Below, one piece after another: positions 22,191 through 34,529 of a stretch of DNA of 64,000 bases. The notes beneath the pieces are model-generated. The model made no database searches. It had not been told where the DNA came from and saw only the letters and a list, made by a program, of their open reading frames with translations. The number at the start of each line of letters is the position of its first letter. The stretch's first letter is position 1. A program made the position numbers and the translations under genes. Source of the DNA: Desmodus rotundus (lineage: Eukaryota; Chordata; Mammalia; Chiroptera; Phyllostomidae); NCBI RefSeq assembly GCF_022682495.2, contig NC_071389.1, positions 57,992,239 through 58,056,238 on the forward strand, written 5' to 3'.

Positions 22191-23049
22191 AGCCACTCTG
22201 GCCCTTCCAGCTCCTCAGGTGAGACTAGGGAGGCCACCTGCTCTGGGGGATTAATAATCTCCTCCCTACCTCCCAGCAGCTCTCAGCTAATAGCATGCAT
22301 GAGTGAGTGAATAAATGGTTCAGCATCTTCATTCACCCCCAGGTGGAACAGCTCTGGAGCACGCTGTCTGGAATCACCCAGAAGTCTCAGAGCATGGAAC
22401 CTTAGTTTCCTGTGGAAGTACCTGCTCATTAACATGCCCTTTCCTTTCTCACTTGCCTACCAGTGCTTCCTAGAACCACTTCCCAAATATGCCTCATATA
22501 CTCTGTCCTTACTTCAGATTCAGCTTCAGAGAAAACTCAACCTGAAATAGCTGAGGACACTTCACAGAGGAGGCAGAATTTAAATTGGACCTTTAAAAAA
22601 ATAACTGGAATTACAAAAGGTAGGGGGATAAAAGAAATGAAAGCCAGGTCAAAACTTAGGTGTAGAAAATCCTAAGGCAATTTGGAGAATAAACTAGTAG
22701 ACTGAGCATGATACATCCTTGTGAGCACTATAAAATAACAAATATCCTCGTTATTTCTCTTTTCCGGGCAAGGGCCTTAAATAAATTATCTTTTACTCTC
22801 ACTGCCACTCTTCTTTACCCAAGAGGATAGAAGTGGTTTTTTATCATTAAACATTTAATATTCATGTCCAACATTATTCCAGAAAGATCTAGAAAAGATG
22901 GAAAGGTTGATATCAACTAATTACTTACAAAGTTTGAAGATCTTATTTCCTTGGTCAATTCTCATAGTCGTCCTATTGATAGAATTCTTCATTATGATAC
23001 AGAGAAAAAGATGCAAGAGAGAAGATAATATTAATACACTATAGGAGAC
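22191..23049. other. Mostly unassigned; possible LTR end at 22440-22555
   Basis: 'ccagtgcttcctagaaccacttcccaaatatgcc', then 'cttacttcagattcagcttcagagaaaactcaacctgaaatag', resembles the end of old mammalian LTRs. A similar end is seen at 47505-47575. No gene is visible. Confidence 0.4.
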
Positions 23050-23554
23050 TGTTCTGCGTAGCGTGGGCCCAGCTCCCACTCAGAAAGGCCAGTGAGGAGT
23101 GAAGTCCAGCACACAGGACCCACACCCACAGATAGGTTCTCCCGTGGGGAATCAGGCCTGCATTGTACCTAGACTGCCAAGAGGCTTGCTCTTGCTAAAC
23201 TCCCTCACCCTGAATTGAGGCAGCAAATGTTTACTGCATATCTTTAAAGTAACTTCCTAAAACCTTCCAAGGACCACTGTAACCAGCTTAACCACTTTTC
23301 CCTTTACATTTGCAAATACCCTTCCTCTTTTATGTAATTAGCAACACCCTCTCCTTTGTTTTCTGTAACTGCCTAAAGCGAACCTGTGCATAGTAAATGA
23401 GGATCATCCTCAATGTAAGGTGCCCAGAAAAGCAATAAAAGCCTGTCAAGGCAAGGGCAGGGACACTCTCCTCTTGAGAGAGTGGCTGCGCTGTCCCTTT
23501 TCCTCCGCAGGACTCTGTAGTCTGTTTGTATTTGTCTATTGCAGCCACAGCACA
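23050..23554 (+). mobile_element. Candidate solo LTR of an endogenous retrovirus
   Basis: About 505 bp beginning TGTTCTGCGTAGCGTGGGCC and ending in CA near 23552-23554. A poly(A) signal AATAAA lies near 23433, about 120 bp before the end, followed by a GC-richer U5-like part with 'gagagtggctgcgctgtccc'. This spacing fits a retroviral LTR, U3 then R-U5. There is no internal sequence or second LTR nearby. I found no certain target duplication. The family is not recognised. Confidence 0.5.
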
Positions 23555-23575
23555 GGATCCTGCCGGCCAGGATCC
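23555..23575. repeat. Short inverted repeat at the edge of the candidate LTR
   Basis: GGATCCTG at 23555-23562 and CAGGATCC at 23568-23575 are exact reverse complements around a 5-nt GC spacer. Confidence 0.85.
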
Positions 23576-23597
23576 ATGTGAATATACTAATTGGTAT

Positions 23598-23832
23598 AAA
23601 GAACAACAATTCAGCCCTGGCTGGCATAACTCAGTGGATTGAGCGCGAGCTGCAAACTGAAGGGTTGCCGGTTCGATTCCCAATCAGGGCCCATGCTTGG
23701 GTTGCTGGGCCAGGTCCCCAGTGGGGGCCACATGAGAAGCAACCACACATTGATATTTCTCTCTCTTTCTCCCTCCCTTCCCCTCTTTCTAAAAATAAAT
23801 ACAAAAAATCTTAAAAAAAGAACAACAATTCA
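23598..23832 (+). mobile_element. Ves SINE with an exact 16-bp target duplication
   Basis: The element body is at about 23614-23816: head GCCCTGGCTGGCATAACTCA, an intact B box GGTTCGATTCC at 23670-23680, the middle block with CCAGGTCCCCAGTGGGGGCC, a CT-rich region, and an A-rich tail. AAAGAACAACAATTCA occurs identically at 23598-23613 and 23817-23832. This is the hallmark of LINE-driven insertion. The perfect duplication and good promoter box make it the youngest-looking Ves here. Confidence 0.97.
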
Positions 23833-25124
23833 AAGTTTTCTGATCACTTTGCTTAAAAAGCAATTTGTTAAATGAGAGTTTTATTCCTGCATTTTCATTA
23901 TTATATGGAAATATAAAATCTTTTTAAACTTAATGTGCTTTTAATGCCATCAAAATAATTTTTTATTCTGGAGGAAGGAGGAAAAAATATCTGCTTGGAC
24001 TCCAAATGCACGTTTTTGATGTCTTGGAAACGTAGGGATGAAATGCTAAACCTTTGGCAGAAACAAGGTATATAACATCATATTTTATTCTTGATAATTA
24101 TTGTGAAGAGATGGTATTTTCTAGCTTGGACAAAAATATTAAAACACAGAACTGATCACGTTTCTGTAATGGTTTCCCCTTTTCTTTTCCTTTTATTTAT
24201 TTATTTTAATTCTACTTGCTTTTCACCTGGTTTCAGAGCCCTGGAGGAACTTTCAGCTGCAGAGGGAAGCACACGGAAGTGTAGTCAAGAGCGTGTGGAC
24301 TATAGTTTGCTTTAGGGACAGCAATTCAGACTTCACACAGTCAGAAACTGCTTGAGTACTAAAAATCTCCAAAATGGACACCATTAGTTTTGAGGAATAA
24401 ACAGCTCTGCCCAGTCCAAAATCTACCTAAAGGGCAGCATTTGGAATTAGGGAAATTATTAAATTTTCTCTTTTCTTCTTTCATAAGGCAGCAGCGCACG
24501 GAACAAAATGTTTTGAGGGTTCACAGTCTTTATTCTACCTCCAGACCTCAGTGAGTGGATGGTGTGAGTGAATCCTTGAGCTTGTTGGATAGCAAAAGTG
24601 CATCCAATTTGCAAAGTTCTTTTAGGGAATATTGAGAAGATTGCTAAAACTGCTAAGGAGGGCTTGTGATGACATCTTGTTGCATCTTTAGAAAAGAGCA
24701 ATGGGAGACGTTACATGGAAATTTCAGCTACAAAAGGGGCTTATTTTGCATTGTCATCTAAAGAGTTGGGCTACGGATTTAAAGAATGAAAGCATTTTTA
24801 TATTTAAAGATGAAGAGGAAAACACATCTTATGCCATTACTATTTTGCAATGAGTTTTTATGGGTGTGTCTCAAGAATGTCGGTGAAGAGAGCTTTTCTC
24901 AAAGTGGGAGAAACTGAACTGCAAACCTGCACAGTACAGAAATACATATGGGGCATGCTCGATGCCTTAAGGTTATTAAATAAACATCATACTCTGTGCT
25001 CTCTTTTCTTATTTTAGAAATTGATTTTGAAGAGCATAAAATTATATAATCATAATGAACTCTAATACTCTCAATCTTAACTAGATACATTCTCTGAAGA
25101 TTAAATATTTCTATATTCTAGTAT
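23833..25124. other. No gene seen
   Basis: AT-rich, nothing assignable. The frame at 24459-24701 (minus) shows no known domain. Confidence 0.5.
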
Positions 25125-25260
25125 TGTAGTAGGCAGAAGAAGGGTTCCCAAAGATGTCCCAAAGGGCAGTATACCTTTATACTGCCAGGTATTTATGATA
25201 TGTTATATTGCAGAGTGAGAGGGAATTGAGGTTGCACATGGAATTAATTGTGACAGAAAT
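25125..25260 (+). mobile_element. MLT1 LTR 5' fragment
   Basis: 'tgtagtaggcagaagaagggttcccaaagatgtcc' and 'tttatgatatgttatattgcagagtgagagggaattgagg' match the first part of an MLT1 LTR. The remainder is lost. Confidence 0.6.
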
Positions 25261-25589
25261 TTATCTCAAGCTAAAATAAGAAGAAGAGGGAGGATAAATG
25301 GAAGAGGAAAGAGAAGAAGAAGATAAAGAAGTCAAACTATGAAAGTTTCACTTAACTCAATTCACTCTGGAGATTGTTTTGTACAGCTGGGAGGTCCTGC
25401 TCACAGAACACCCGTAGGGGCGTGTCTCCTGTTTTAGCGCTCTCCCACGTGGGCATTTGTCTTAGGCAAACTCTTTCTTAAGAGAAGAAAAGATGGGAAA
25501 AAGGAGGCTTTTTGACTTTTTTAGGCTACCTGATTCTTACCACATATCATCCCAAACACAGACACTCACTTTCCCAATGTCTTTGCTGG

Positions 25590-27330
25590 TTTCATAATTC
25601 ATACAAACAAGTATTTATTTGATATCTGTGTGACAGATACTGTACCTAGAAATCATGACTGCATCAGTGAACATGACAAAGATCTTTATCCTCCTAAAGT
25701 TCAAACATTCTCTTAGGGAAGGCAGATCCCTAATAACAAAAAATAAATGAGACAATTACACAGCATATTAAAAGATGATAAGTTCTATGTTAAGATAAAA
25801 TTTGAAGCAAGGAATCAAAAATGCTAGGGGTAGGGACCAGGTTGTAGTATTACCTAGGGATCAGTTAGGCCTCATTGAAAGAGTGAGATAGAGCAAAGGT
25901 TCAAAGGAGATGGGGGAGTGAACTCTCTAAATAACTATTGGAAGAGCCCCCAAACAGAAGAAACAGTTGAAGCAAAGACCCTACTACAGGTGAACTGTTA
26001 ATATTCTCCAGGAAATACAAGGAGACTGATGTGGCTGGAGAAAAGTGAGAAGGAGAAAAGTGAGAAAGAGAAAGAGTAAAAGAAGATGGTTTCAGGAGGC
26101 AAATTATGTATGATCCCATGGACCTTTTAAAACTCTGACTTTGCTCCAGAGCAAATGAGAATTCATCCAGTGTTTCAAGCAGAAGAATGGCACCAACTTA
26201 ATTACATTAAAAAAGAAAAAAAAACCCAAACTATCACACTGCGTGTTGTGAATTGATTTAAGTGGACAAGCATAGGAGCCAGTTAGGAGACTATCAAAGA
26301 AATTCAGGTAAGAAACAATGTGGGCTTGGCCCACAGTGATAGCAATTGAAACGTCGTAGAGATTAAAAGTGGTCATATTACAAATACATTTTGAAGAGAA
26401 AGTGAAATGATTTATTTTGCCTGGGGAGTGAGTTACAAAGTAATCAGATATGATTTCATAATTTTTGGCCTGAGTAAGTAGAAGGAAGAAGTTACCATGA
26501 ACTGAAATGGAAAAGTCTGTGATAATTTTAAGTACTGGAGGGAGAGAGGGAATTTTGTTCTGAACATGCTGAATTTCATTTGTCTGTGAGACAACCAGAC
26601 AGAGAAATCAAGGAGGCAGTTACATACATGAGTCTGGGGTTTAGGACAGAGTTCTGACCTGGAGACAAATTTGGTGACCATCCACATGTAGATCACATTT
26701 GAAGACTGGATAAGATCAGCAAAGGAGCAGGAAGAGATAGAGAAGTAATCAAGAAGTGATCATTCCAACAGAGAGGTTAGGAAAAAGAGGTAGAACCAGC
26801 AATGATGACAAAGGCTTAAAGTGGGAGTAAATGCAAGACAATTGGTATAGTAAAAACCAGGTGAAGAAAGTATTAAAAATAAGGAAATGGTCAATTGGGT
26901 CAAATGCTCCCTAGAGTTGCAGTTAGGATTAAACATTGGCCATTAGACTTGGCAGCAAGATGACCACCGAGACAGCGATGAGAGCAATTTTGGAATATAG
27001 AAACAAGGAATAGGGGACTACATGGCAATTCCTAGAGCCATTCTTGAGTGCTACTGGAAAAAGGAGCTGGTGGTAGATAAGGGATCGAGAGAAAAGTTTG
27101 GGATTTCTTATGGCAGAAATAATTTCATGTGTATATTTTAATGACTATTTTTAGTAGAATATGAATATAATGGCACAGGAGCTAGAAGGGAATAGCTCCA
27201 GCTATTTCCTTGAGAAGGTAAGAGGGGGCTGAATCTTGTATACGTAAGTAGGGATTGGCTTAAGTACACACGATGCTACTCGTTGACAGAGCCAAGTCAG
27301 GAAGTGTGTGAATGCAGAGGCAATGGCGGA
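25590..27330 (-). pseudogene. Long antisense L2 LINE with reverse-transcriptase relic
   Basis: The plus strand reads as the purine-rich complement of L2: '...tttatttgatatctgtgtgacagatactgtacc...aacatgacaaag' at the 3' end near 25610, then 'agtgactt..gtggctggag'-like blocks, 'ggagccagttaggagactatc' near 26275, 'tttttggcctgagtaagtagaaggaagaagtt' near 26462, and 'ggtcaattgggtcaaatgctccc' near 26888. The minus frame 26696-26433 still gives CNCLLDFSVWLSHRQMKFSM, recognisable as part of L2 reverse transcriptase. L2 is long extinct in placental mammals. A 1.7-kb piece is long for this family. It may extend to about 27650 with weaker similarity. Confidence 0.85.
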
Positions 27331-29267
27331 GGCTAGCTCCTGGGGGGTGGGGTAGAGGGTGGTAATTACTGTCTGAAAGCTTTAATATTCTCAATGAAGA
27401 AGGAAGCAAGAGAGGAAAATAGAAGGCTGGAAAATAGAAATGGGAAACAGTGATCAGAGTGGGAAAACGAAGAGACTTGGGGCATTGGGTGATGACTGGT
27501 TGTACTAAGAACACCCTGGAGCTTCTTCATCATAAATGTAAAATGAGAGTAGTCATCAGGACGGTGAGTTTTCCTTCGACTCTGTTTAGCTGCACAGGTA
27601 CAGCTGCAGAGTAGGTGAATAGTTGAGTCTAACTAGGGTTTCACCATTGCCAAATAAGTTTAATATTCCCAGGACACATGGAATATGTTTAACTTGTCAA
27701 AAACAGGTAAAGTTAAAGGAATTTTAAACCTCTTGGGCAACATATTAAGAAAGAAAGTGTCTTATTCCTAAGTACGTATTTACCTAGGGATTTTTAAGGC
27801 TCCCACATATCTGGCAAGAATTCAGCAGCACATGTAATTGCGCAGTTGAGCTTTAAAAGTTTGTGTAACGGCCAACTAATTGAAAGTTATTTACAAGGGA
27901 TAAAAAAAACAATACTGAAATAGTACCTTTTACTATGACAAACAATTCAACATTCTATTGTTGTGTCAGCATAAAATGTAGTTAAATATGCAACTGTCAT
28001 TTTCATTTATTGTTAAAGAGGTCTATGTTTTATTTCCCAACTAAGGTGACTGTTTATTTTAGGCAGATACTATGTTTTATTCTTGATAGTTCTTACTGAA
28101 CTTAGCATACAACAGAGCCCATGGAAAATTCTTTTAAAAATTTTAATGATTGAAATATCAACTTTATTGTTTTAGTACATAAAAGTTCCTGACTTGGTAT
28201 GTATAATATCACCCACAAATTCAAATTCACTCTTCTGATTTTAAATTAAAGCACATTTTTCAATTGGAGCCACTTCTGGACATTAGCTAAACAAAATTTT
28301 AAATTTAAATTCTGTTACTTTCTTATTTCAGTAACAAATATAACTCAAAAACTTTCCCACACATAAAAATAATTTATTTACAAATAAGATAAATTACCAG
28401 GCAAGGGTCTTATCTACTCTAGTCTTAAAAATATATACAACACTAGGCAGAATTTTAAGACTGAAACATAAATCCCTGAAAAAGCAGCGTTCACAGTGGA
28501 AACGCTGAGAGACCCACAAGCACAGCAGCGCTAGAAGGCGCGGCGCCGCTCTAACCCTGAGCAGCAGCAGCCAGTTTACCTCTTCATTCATGTCTGTTGC
28601 TAAGTGTCTAGTTACTGTAAATGCTTTAGATTTTGCATAATTTATGTAAATTATTAAACACCTGTTCTCTTCCCAGAACAAAGATATGGAACAGTCCTTA
28701 GTTTAATTGATTCTTGGCTTGAGTTGTCATTGTTTCCCCAGCAACTACAAGGCAGTTGTAGCTCCCCGATGGTCAGATATTGTTGGGAAGACACAGATGT
28801 TAAGAACTGATCTTTCAGAAACATATATCCGCATTGCTTTGTGGGTGGTTGTGTGAGCATATAAATGAAGAAATGAAAACATCATTGTTGCTAATGAATG
28901 CGCTTAGAACAGAATGTGTGCACTATCAATAATACTTCATTGCAAAGCACTTTTCCTGTTTTTTCTACATTAACTTTTTCTACCTTCAGTATCACCCTTA
29001 AATTAAAAAAAAATTAAAAATGGGTTATATGTTCCTTTAATGAAGCAATCCATACTAGTTTCAGAATACCCAATTCAAGTGATTTTTTCAAAGACTTTCA
29101 AATATCAAGTTTAAGAGAATTATGCTTAAGGTATAGAAAAAACTCAGTGTAGTCACTGAAACTTATTAGAAAAATATATTTTTCTGATAAATCATTAATT
29201 GTCATTATTACCCTCATTTAATTGCCAAAAACTTTCTGGTTCTTTCAGAATATTTATTTTATTTTAT
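27331..29267. other. No gene seen
   Basis: AT-rich apart from a GC-rich patch with several CpGs at 28490-28580 (see findings). The 95-codon minus frame at 28394-28681 spans that patch but shows no recognisable domain. Confidence 0.45.
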
Positions 29268-29464
29268 TTTTTTAAGGATTTATTTTTAGAGAGGGGAAGG
29301 AAGGGAGAGAGGAAGAGAAACATCAATGTGTGATCGCCTTTCACATACCCCATACTGGAGACCTGGCCTGAAACCCAGGCATGTATCCTAAACCGGGAAT
29401 TGAACCTACTACCCTTTGGTTTGCAGGCTTGCACTCAACCTACTGAGCTACACCAGCCAGAGCT
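29268..29464 (-). mobile_element. Ves SINE, minus strand
   Basis: The reverse complement starts AGCTCTGGCTGGTGTAGCTC. It includes a B box with GGTTCAATTCCCGG, the TGCCTGGGTTTCAGGCCAGG block, a CT-rich part and an AAAATAAA tail. Moderately diverged; target duplication not resolved. Confidence 0.92.
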
Positions 29465-30485
29465 TTAGTTCTGTTTAAAAACAAATAACTTAAAATAATC
29501 AGTATCTGAAAAAAAGGACATAATTGTAGTGACAGAACTCTGCTTCCTCCCACCACTTTGCTTAATTTGTAGTTTTCCTAAATGCTGTTTTTTATAATTA
29601 CTGATAAGATTTTTTATATTTATAAAGGGAATGCTTCACTTTATTTTTTAGAAGACAGAAAACGTTATATTTTAATTGTCTGATTGTGTATTACCAATGC
29701 TAATTTTGTGGTTACAGTGTGCTTATCAATCAGAATGGGATAAATAGAAACTAAAGGATTTTGCTGTAAATATAAGCAATTTGAGGACTGTATTATTTAA
29801 TATACTATAGCCTCTTCTGTAGCCTCTTCTGTAGAATCTTTCTATAAGTTGCCTACAGCTAACTAATATGTATTTCTGAGGAAGTAAAAAATATTTGCAT
29901 ACGTACATTTTAAAAATTAATTGCAATTCTTTCTTAAACCTCTCATTTTCACCTCCATCATTATTAAAATGTTAAGGTTTAATTTAATTTTACTTAAGCA
30001 AATTGCAATAGAAATGATGCTGCCACCCAGAGAATGCATGCTGGGGAATTGAAGCTCACAATTATTTATTCTGAGAGGTAAGTATGCCTCAGAGGGACCC
30101 TTTAGAAACTACTGAGGTTTGCCAGGTGCTCTAACTCAGGTGACTCTTGACTAGCATGACATCTCGACACATTGCCAAATGGGGACTTTTGTATTAGTTC
30201 CTCTCCGTGGTGCACCGCAAATAATACAAATGGTTGACCATAAGAAGAAAACAACTATATTTGCGTGATTTTCATCTATATTAATAGAAGTATACTTTGT
30301 CAGGCTATATTCTCAGTAATACCAACAGACTGCATGCACAGATTACGGTAACTTTAGGAAATATTTCCTCCCGTGAGAGTCAAGAGGTTATATAATTTTG
30401 AAAAAATATCTTGGTTGTTAAAATTATCCGGTTTCATTGTCATATTTATTTTCAGTTATAAGAGCTGGCTCTTACGTCTGTCATA
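29465..30485. other. No gene seen
   Basis: AT-rich sequence. A small exact tandem duplication of TAGCCTCTTCTG lies at 29808-29831. Confidence 0.5.
29808..29831. repeat. Two exact 12-bp tandem copies
   Basis: TAGCCTCTTCTG is repeated head to tail at 29808-29819 and 29820-29831. A simple slippage duplication. Confidence 0.9.
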
Positions 30486-30612
30486 TTGTTAGAAATCTGG
30501 CTTCTAGGACTAACTTACCTGCAGACTTTGTGGGGGACTTGTGTAAGTCACTACATATTTCCTTTCTCTCAGTTGCATCATCCCTCAAATGGGACTTTTA
30601 CCATCTATCATT
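30486..30612 (+). mobile_element. MIR remnant
   Basis: 'ttgtgtaagtcactacatatttcctttctctcagttgcatcatccctcaaatgggac' follows the sense MIR core. It overlaps the 123-codon open frame at 30437-30808, the second-longest in the window, which argues against that frame being a gene. Confidence 0.7.
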
Positions 30613-31604
30613 TGTACTGTGCTCCATGGAGCCGCATGGACACACTTCAGTATGTAAAATACTAACAATCATCTGTCATTTTCGGTGTGTGATAGTTTGC
30701 TCGTGTGAGTTACATGAGTTTGATTTTTCATTTATCCATAATGTTAACATGAAAGAGTTGTTAAATGTTACTATGTTTCACCTGATAACCACTTATGATA
30801 TTTTCTAAACATTCTGAAAACTGGTTCAAATCAAAGAGTATAAAATGATGGGGCAAAGTTTCTGTAATTAGTCTGCTTTAGGGACAGAACTTTATGTGTA
30901 CAAAGTAGTTTTCTCAAGTCCTTTGCTTTAACTCCTGCTTCTTTTTGCTTCTCCAAGTGCTAAAGGTAACATTAAAATTTTATTGCTCCCTAAAATTAAT
31001 TCTAAATATTCCCACAAGCCCCTTAGACAGATTTGTTTATGAATGAGCTGCGTTACTTGTTTGGTTTACTCATGACATAAAAAGATATGTGTGAATCATT
31101 TTATGTTTTCTTTAATCTAGATTTTTCTTTCCAATAGTATATTTGCAGTTTTGAAATTTTATTAACTAATTAAATCTCAAGTAGTATTATAGAAATAAGC
31201 AGCTATTTTTTTTTTACCTCATTGATATCCTGCCCTTCTTATATAGGTAAATTATGCTTCAATACTTTCAACATCCATGCTTTTACAGTTAAAAGCACAC
31301 ATAAACTTACAACCGGCTTATAAGTTAATAGTAACCATACAAGTTTACAGGGCTCCAAGGCTTAAAAAAAGTAAGACAAGGGTCAGAAGAAAGGGAAAAC
31401 ATGCAAAACAAAATGTCCTTTGACTCCTTGTGGCCAAGTCATCTGACTACAAAAACAATTCAGAACATCAGAGAAGACAAAGCCTTTATTCAGCTAATAT
31501 GCATGAGGGAATGCCTGAAGACCAGGTAACACTCCAAGTTAAACCAAAGTTAGAGTTTTGTAAAGCCAGAGGAAGAGAACAGCACATGTTCTTATGACTT
31601 GGTT
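30613..31604. other. No gene seen
   Basis: AT-rich, unassigned. 31490-31604 could belong to the LTR that follows. Confidence 0.5.
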
Positions 31605-32096
31605 TTGAAGGGGTTCAGAACAAGCATCCCCAAGATGTGCTCCTCTGACATGTGGATTATTTTGAGGTGAAGGCAACTGAGATCATGTGGGGTCAAGAGA
31701 AACGTTTACCTCTCCCTTAAAGAATTTAAATTGCTCATAGTAAGAGTTATTACAAGAAATCACATTTTGTGACCTATCCATAGGGCAGGACAAACTTCTA
31801 CTTCCTAAAGGTCTGCCCTACGTATTGTCCTGTGAATGACCTTCCACTCCTTTGAAATCTCAGGGCTTCTTACATCGTTCCTTAGCTCAAAATGCCACAT
31901 AGACCTCACCTTACCTTTCTGTTTCTGAACCTCTCGTGAGTGTGAGGTCTCTGATTCTCATGTATGTGGGGTTCTCATACATATGTATGAAACTAAATTT
32001 GGTTATTTTCCTTGATAATCTGTCTCATGTAGATTTAATTATTAAACCAGCCAAAAGGACCCAGGAGGATAGAGGAAAATTTCTTCCTCCCCTACA
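31605..32096 (+). mobile_element. ERV LTR, copy A of a family seen twice
   Basis: Starts TGAAGGGGTTCAGAACAAGC and ends in CTTCCTCCCCTACA, so short inverted ends TGAAGGGG/CCCCTACA frame it. A likely poly(A) region 'aaactaaatttggttattttcc' and 'gataatctgtctcatg' lies 100 bp before the end. The same ends and several inner blocks recur in reverse orientation at 34728-35512. The family name is not certain (ERVL or ERV1 type). No internal viral sequence is recognised. Confidence 0.68.
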
Positions 32097-32984
32097 CTTT
32101 AGAGTGCACTTTTTTGTCTCTGCTCTGAAAAATTGTGGTTACAGCATCTGGAGATTATCCTGCTTTTTTCTTGGTATTATTGATACAATTCTGTCCTGAT
32201 AACCACCAGCATACTTCTCTCTAGACCTGTTATTTGCAAGCCTTGTGGATTGTTTATTGGTTAAGGTTCAGGAAGCAGATAGTAGCAAAAAAAAAAAAAA
32301 AAGAAGGAAAGAAAGAAAGGAGAAGAAATGTTGGGCAGAGGAAGAGAACCAAGGAAAAATGGAAGAATTTAAGGGTTAAAGGTTAGGGAAATTGTGGACT
32401 CTGTCATGTCTAACTTAATTCTTTTACAGTTCTTTTGTTAAAATTATGAATATTATTGCCAAATAAATGATCGCTTGGGGTCTAAGAGAACATATTAGGA
32501 GTCAGAGAAAGGCTGGGGAGTTTATAAATTCTTTGAATTTTTCTACAACATTGTATTTTATAGCCCCTTTAAATTATACTCCATAATCCAGATATCAGTA
32601 ATGACATGTATTCATAACAGTCATTTGCATAACTAAAGTCTTGGTGCTCAGACATTTATATGCTGCAGAAAAGGCCCAGTTCCAGACATCCATTGGAGAG
32701 CAGTTACTGTATAGTAAAACAAGCAATTCAATTACTAAAAAACATTCCCTCCCCAAAGACATTGCAGAAACAATTCTTCCTCTTTCACTTATGGTAAATT
32801 TCAGTAGTTTGAATAGATTAGAATTCACATATGGTTTCAATAAATCTGAATGATAGAACAGAATGGAATGGAGCCATTAATGACATTGGAATGAACCCCT
32901 TATAGTCTGAAAGTTAACAAGGGTCTTATTGGCATTCAGTCTTATTCTCGAGAGCTCAACGGATGGTTTTATCTACATTTTATT
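32097..32984. other. No gene seen
   Basis: Includes an A18 run at about 32288 followed by GAAGGAAAGAAAGAAAGG. Nothing else recognised. Confidence 0.5.
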
Positions 32985-33390
32985 AAATAACAAAAATTTA
33001 ACTGAGTAAATTTAAAGATCAAATTGACTTTATTCAGTGATTCACAAATCAGACACCATCCATTTAACAAATAGTAAGGAGCTCTAAAGGGCAGTAACAA
33101 AATGGAAGATTTTAATGATAGAAAGGGGGCAGGAAAAGGAAATTATTAGCAAAGGATGCATTGTTTCAGGCAGGTTACCCTCCTAAGGGGAACAGTAAGG
33201 GCCTATCAAGAGGATTATCTCTTTAACGCTGACCAGGTAATTCCACACTGACTAAATGTTACAGACCAAGAAGTTCAAACTGCATTTAGGTTAAGGATTA
33301 CATGTTAGTTGGCTCACATGGGCTTGGCACAACTGAGTCCATTTTGGGCCTATTGCTTCTTTTTAACAATTGTAACACAATGTTTTCTTT
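32985..33390 (-). mobile_element. LTR (ERVL/MLT2-like), minus strand
   Basis: The plus strand begins with 'aaaaatttaactgagtaaatttaaagatcaaattgactttattcag', the complement of a U5/poly(A) end of an ERVL-type LTR (AATAAAG, then 'tcaatttgatctttaaattta'). It continues with 'ggcaggttaccctcctaaggggaac' and 'ggcacaactgagtccattttgggcc'. The far limit is uncertain. Confidence 0.55.
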
Positions 33391-34529
33391 ACAGATAATC
33401 TTCTACAACTATCCTTTTTAGTCCAGCTCTCTCTGGAAGAACGAAAGGTCCTTGGCATAAATTCCTATTTTCCTCCTATATTGCCAGTAGATACTCACCC
33501 TATTGCTTCCAGAACAAACTTTTTTACTTCTCTTAAAATGTTGCTTTAGAACTTATTATTGACACCTCATATTTTCAGGACCAAAGCATGATCAAAATAT
33601 TTGGAAACTTTATTAGTGTTTACCCAGCTAAATTCATCTTTGCTTGATTTCCTCATTTTAAAATATAATGTTTTCTAAATATTACATTAATTGTGTTGGA
33701 GTGTGTTAACCGGTTACCTGTAAAAAACACCTCAACTCTATTCTTGTTTAGAATAACTAGACTTTGAGCCAGAATCTCTCTGGGATTCTTACTGTTTCAG
33801 AAAATGTATGAAAAAGATAGTAATTTAGCAACATGTGCCTTATAATTAGCTTAATCGTTGACAGCATGTAGCTATAAACCAAATACCAATTAGTCCTATT
33901 TATATATCCATGGGCTTTTCTGGTTGTCTCTGAGTTAAAGTTTCTTATTTGTGCAACTTAGCGCCCTCCCAGTGTGCAAGGGAAAGATGTTTTTTATACA
34001 TTTTAAATGTGCAAATTAACTGCATATTTAGTTTCACTATGCAAATGTGCTGAGCTGATAAGTTCTTATTAGCAAAAGGCAGGTTTCGTAACACTTAAAA
34101 TTCAACAAATGTAGAAAGGCAATCTGTGGTATGCTTCAACCATCCACCAGTGGCGGTAAGACATTATTGCAGATTCAGTTACTGTTTAACAATCATTTAA
34201 TCCCCATAGCTTCTTGTATTTTAAAAAAGTCTGTTTTCCAAATTGAAGAAAGCATAATATATCAAAGTGAATCATGTTCCCAAATTAAGACAGGCACAGA
34301 GAAATGGCATAGACACTGAGAGAAGTACAGGATTCTGAAAGAGATTCAAAGGTATATGGAGAAAGGCACCCATAAGCAGAGTAAGACAAATGCAGACAAA
34401 AAGATCTAGGAACACTCAGATAAATAAACACATTCAGAAGAAAATATTTAAGTCCAATACGTGGATTCTGAAGCCTTAGAGACGTGCAGTAAGTGTTCAC
34501 CAAAATCTTCTTCCTCATCTCAGGGAACA
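33391..34529. other. No gene seen
   Basis: AT-rich, no recognised element. Confidence 0.5.

Noticed and set aside
21800..22237. A 145-codon minus-strand frame as a possible gene
   Set aside because: From about residue 18 on it is the C-terminus of L1 ORF2 protein, with an upstream methionine outside the element.
23614..23690. Possible tRNA gene (A box and B box present)
   Set aside because: It is the tRNA-like head of a Ves SINE, followed by the SINE body, tail and target duplication.
30437..30808. A 123-codon plus-strand open frame, the second-longest in the window
   Set aside because: It overlaps a MIR remnant, has no recognisable domain, and shows no exon-like borders. A frame of this length is expected by chance in 64 kb.
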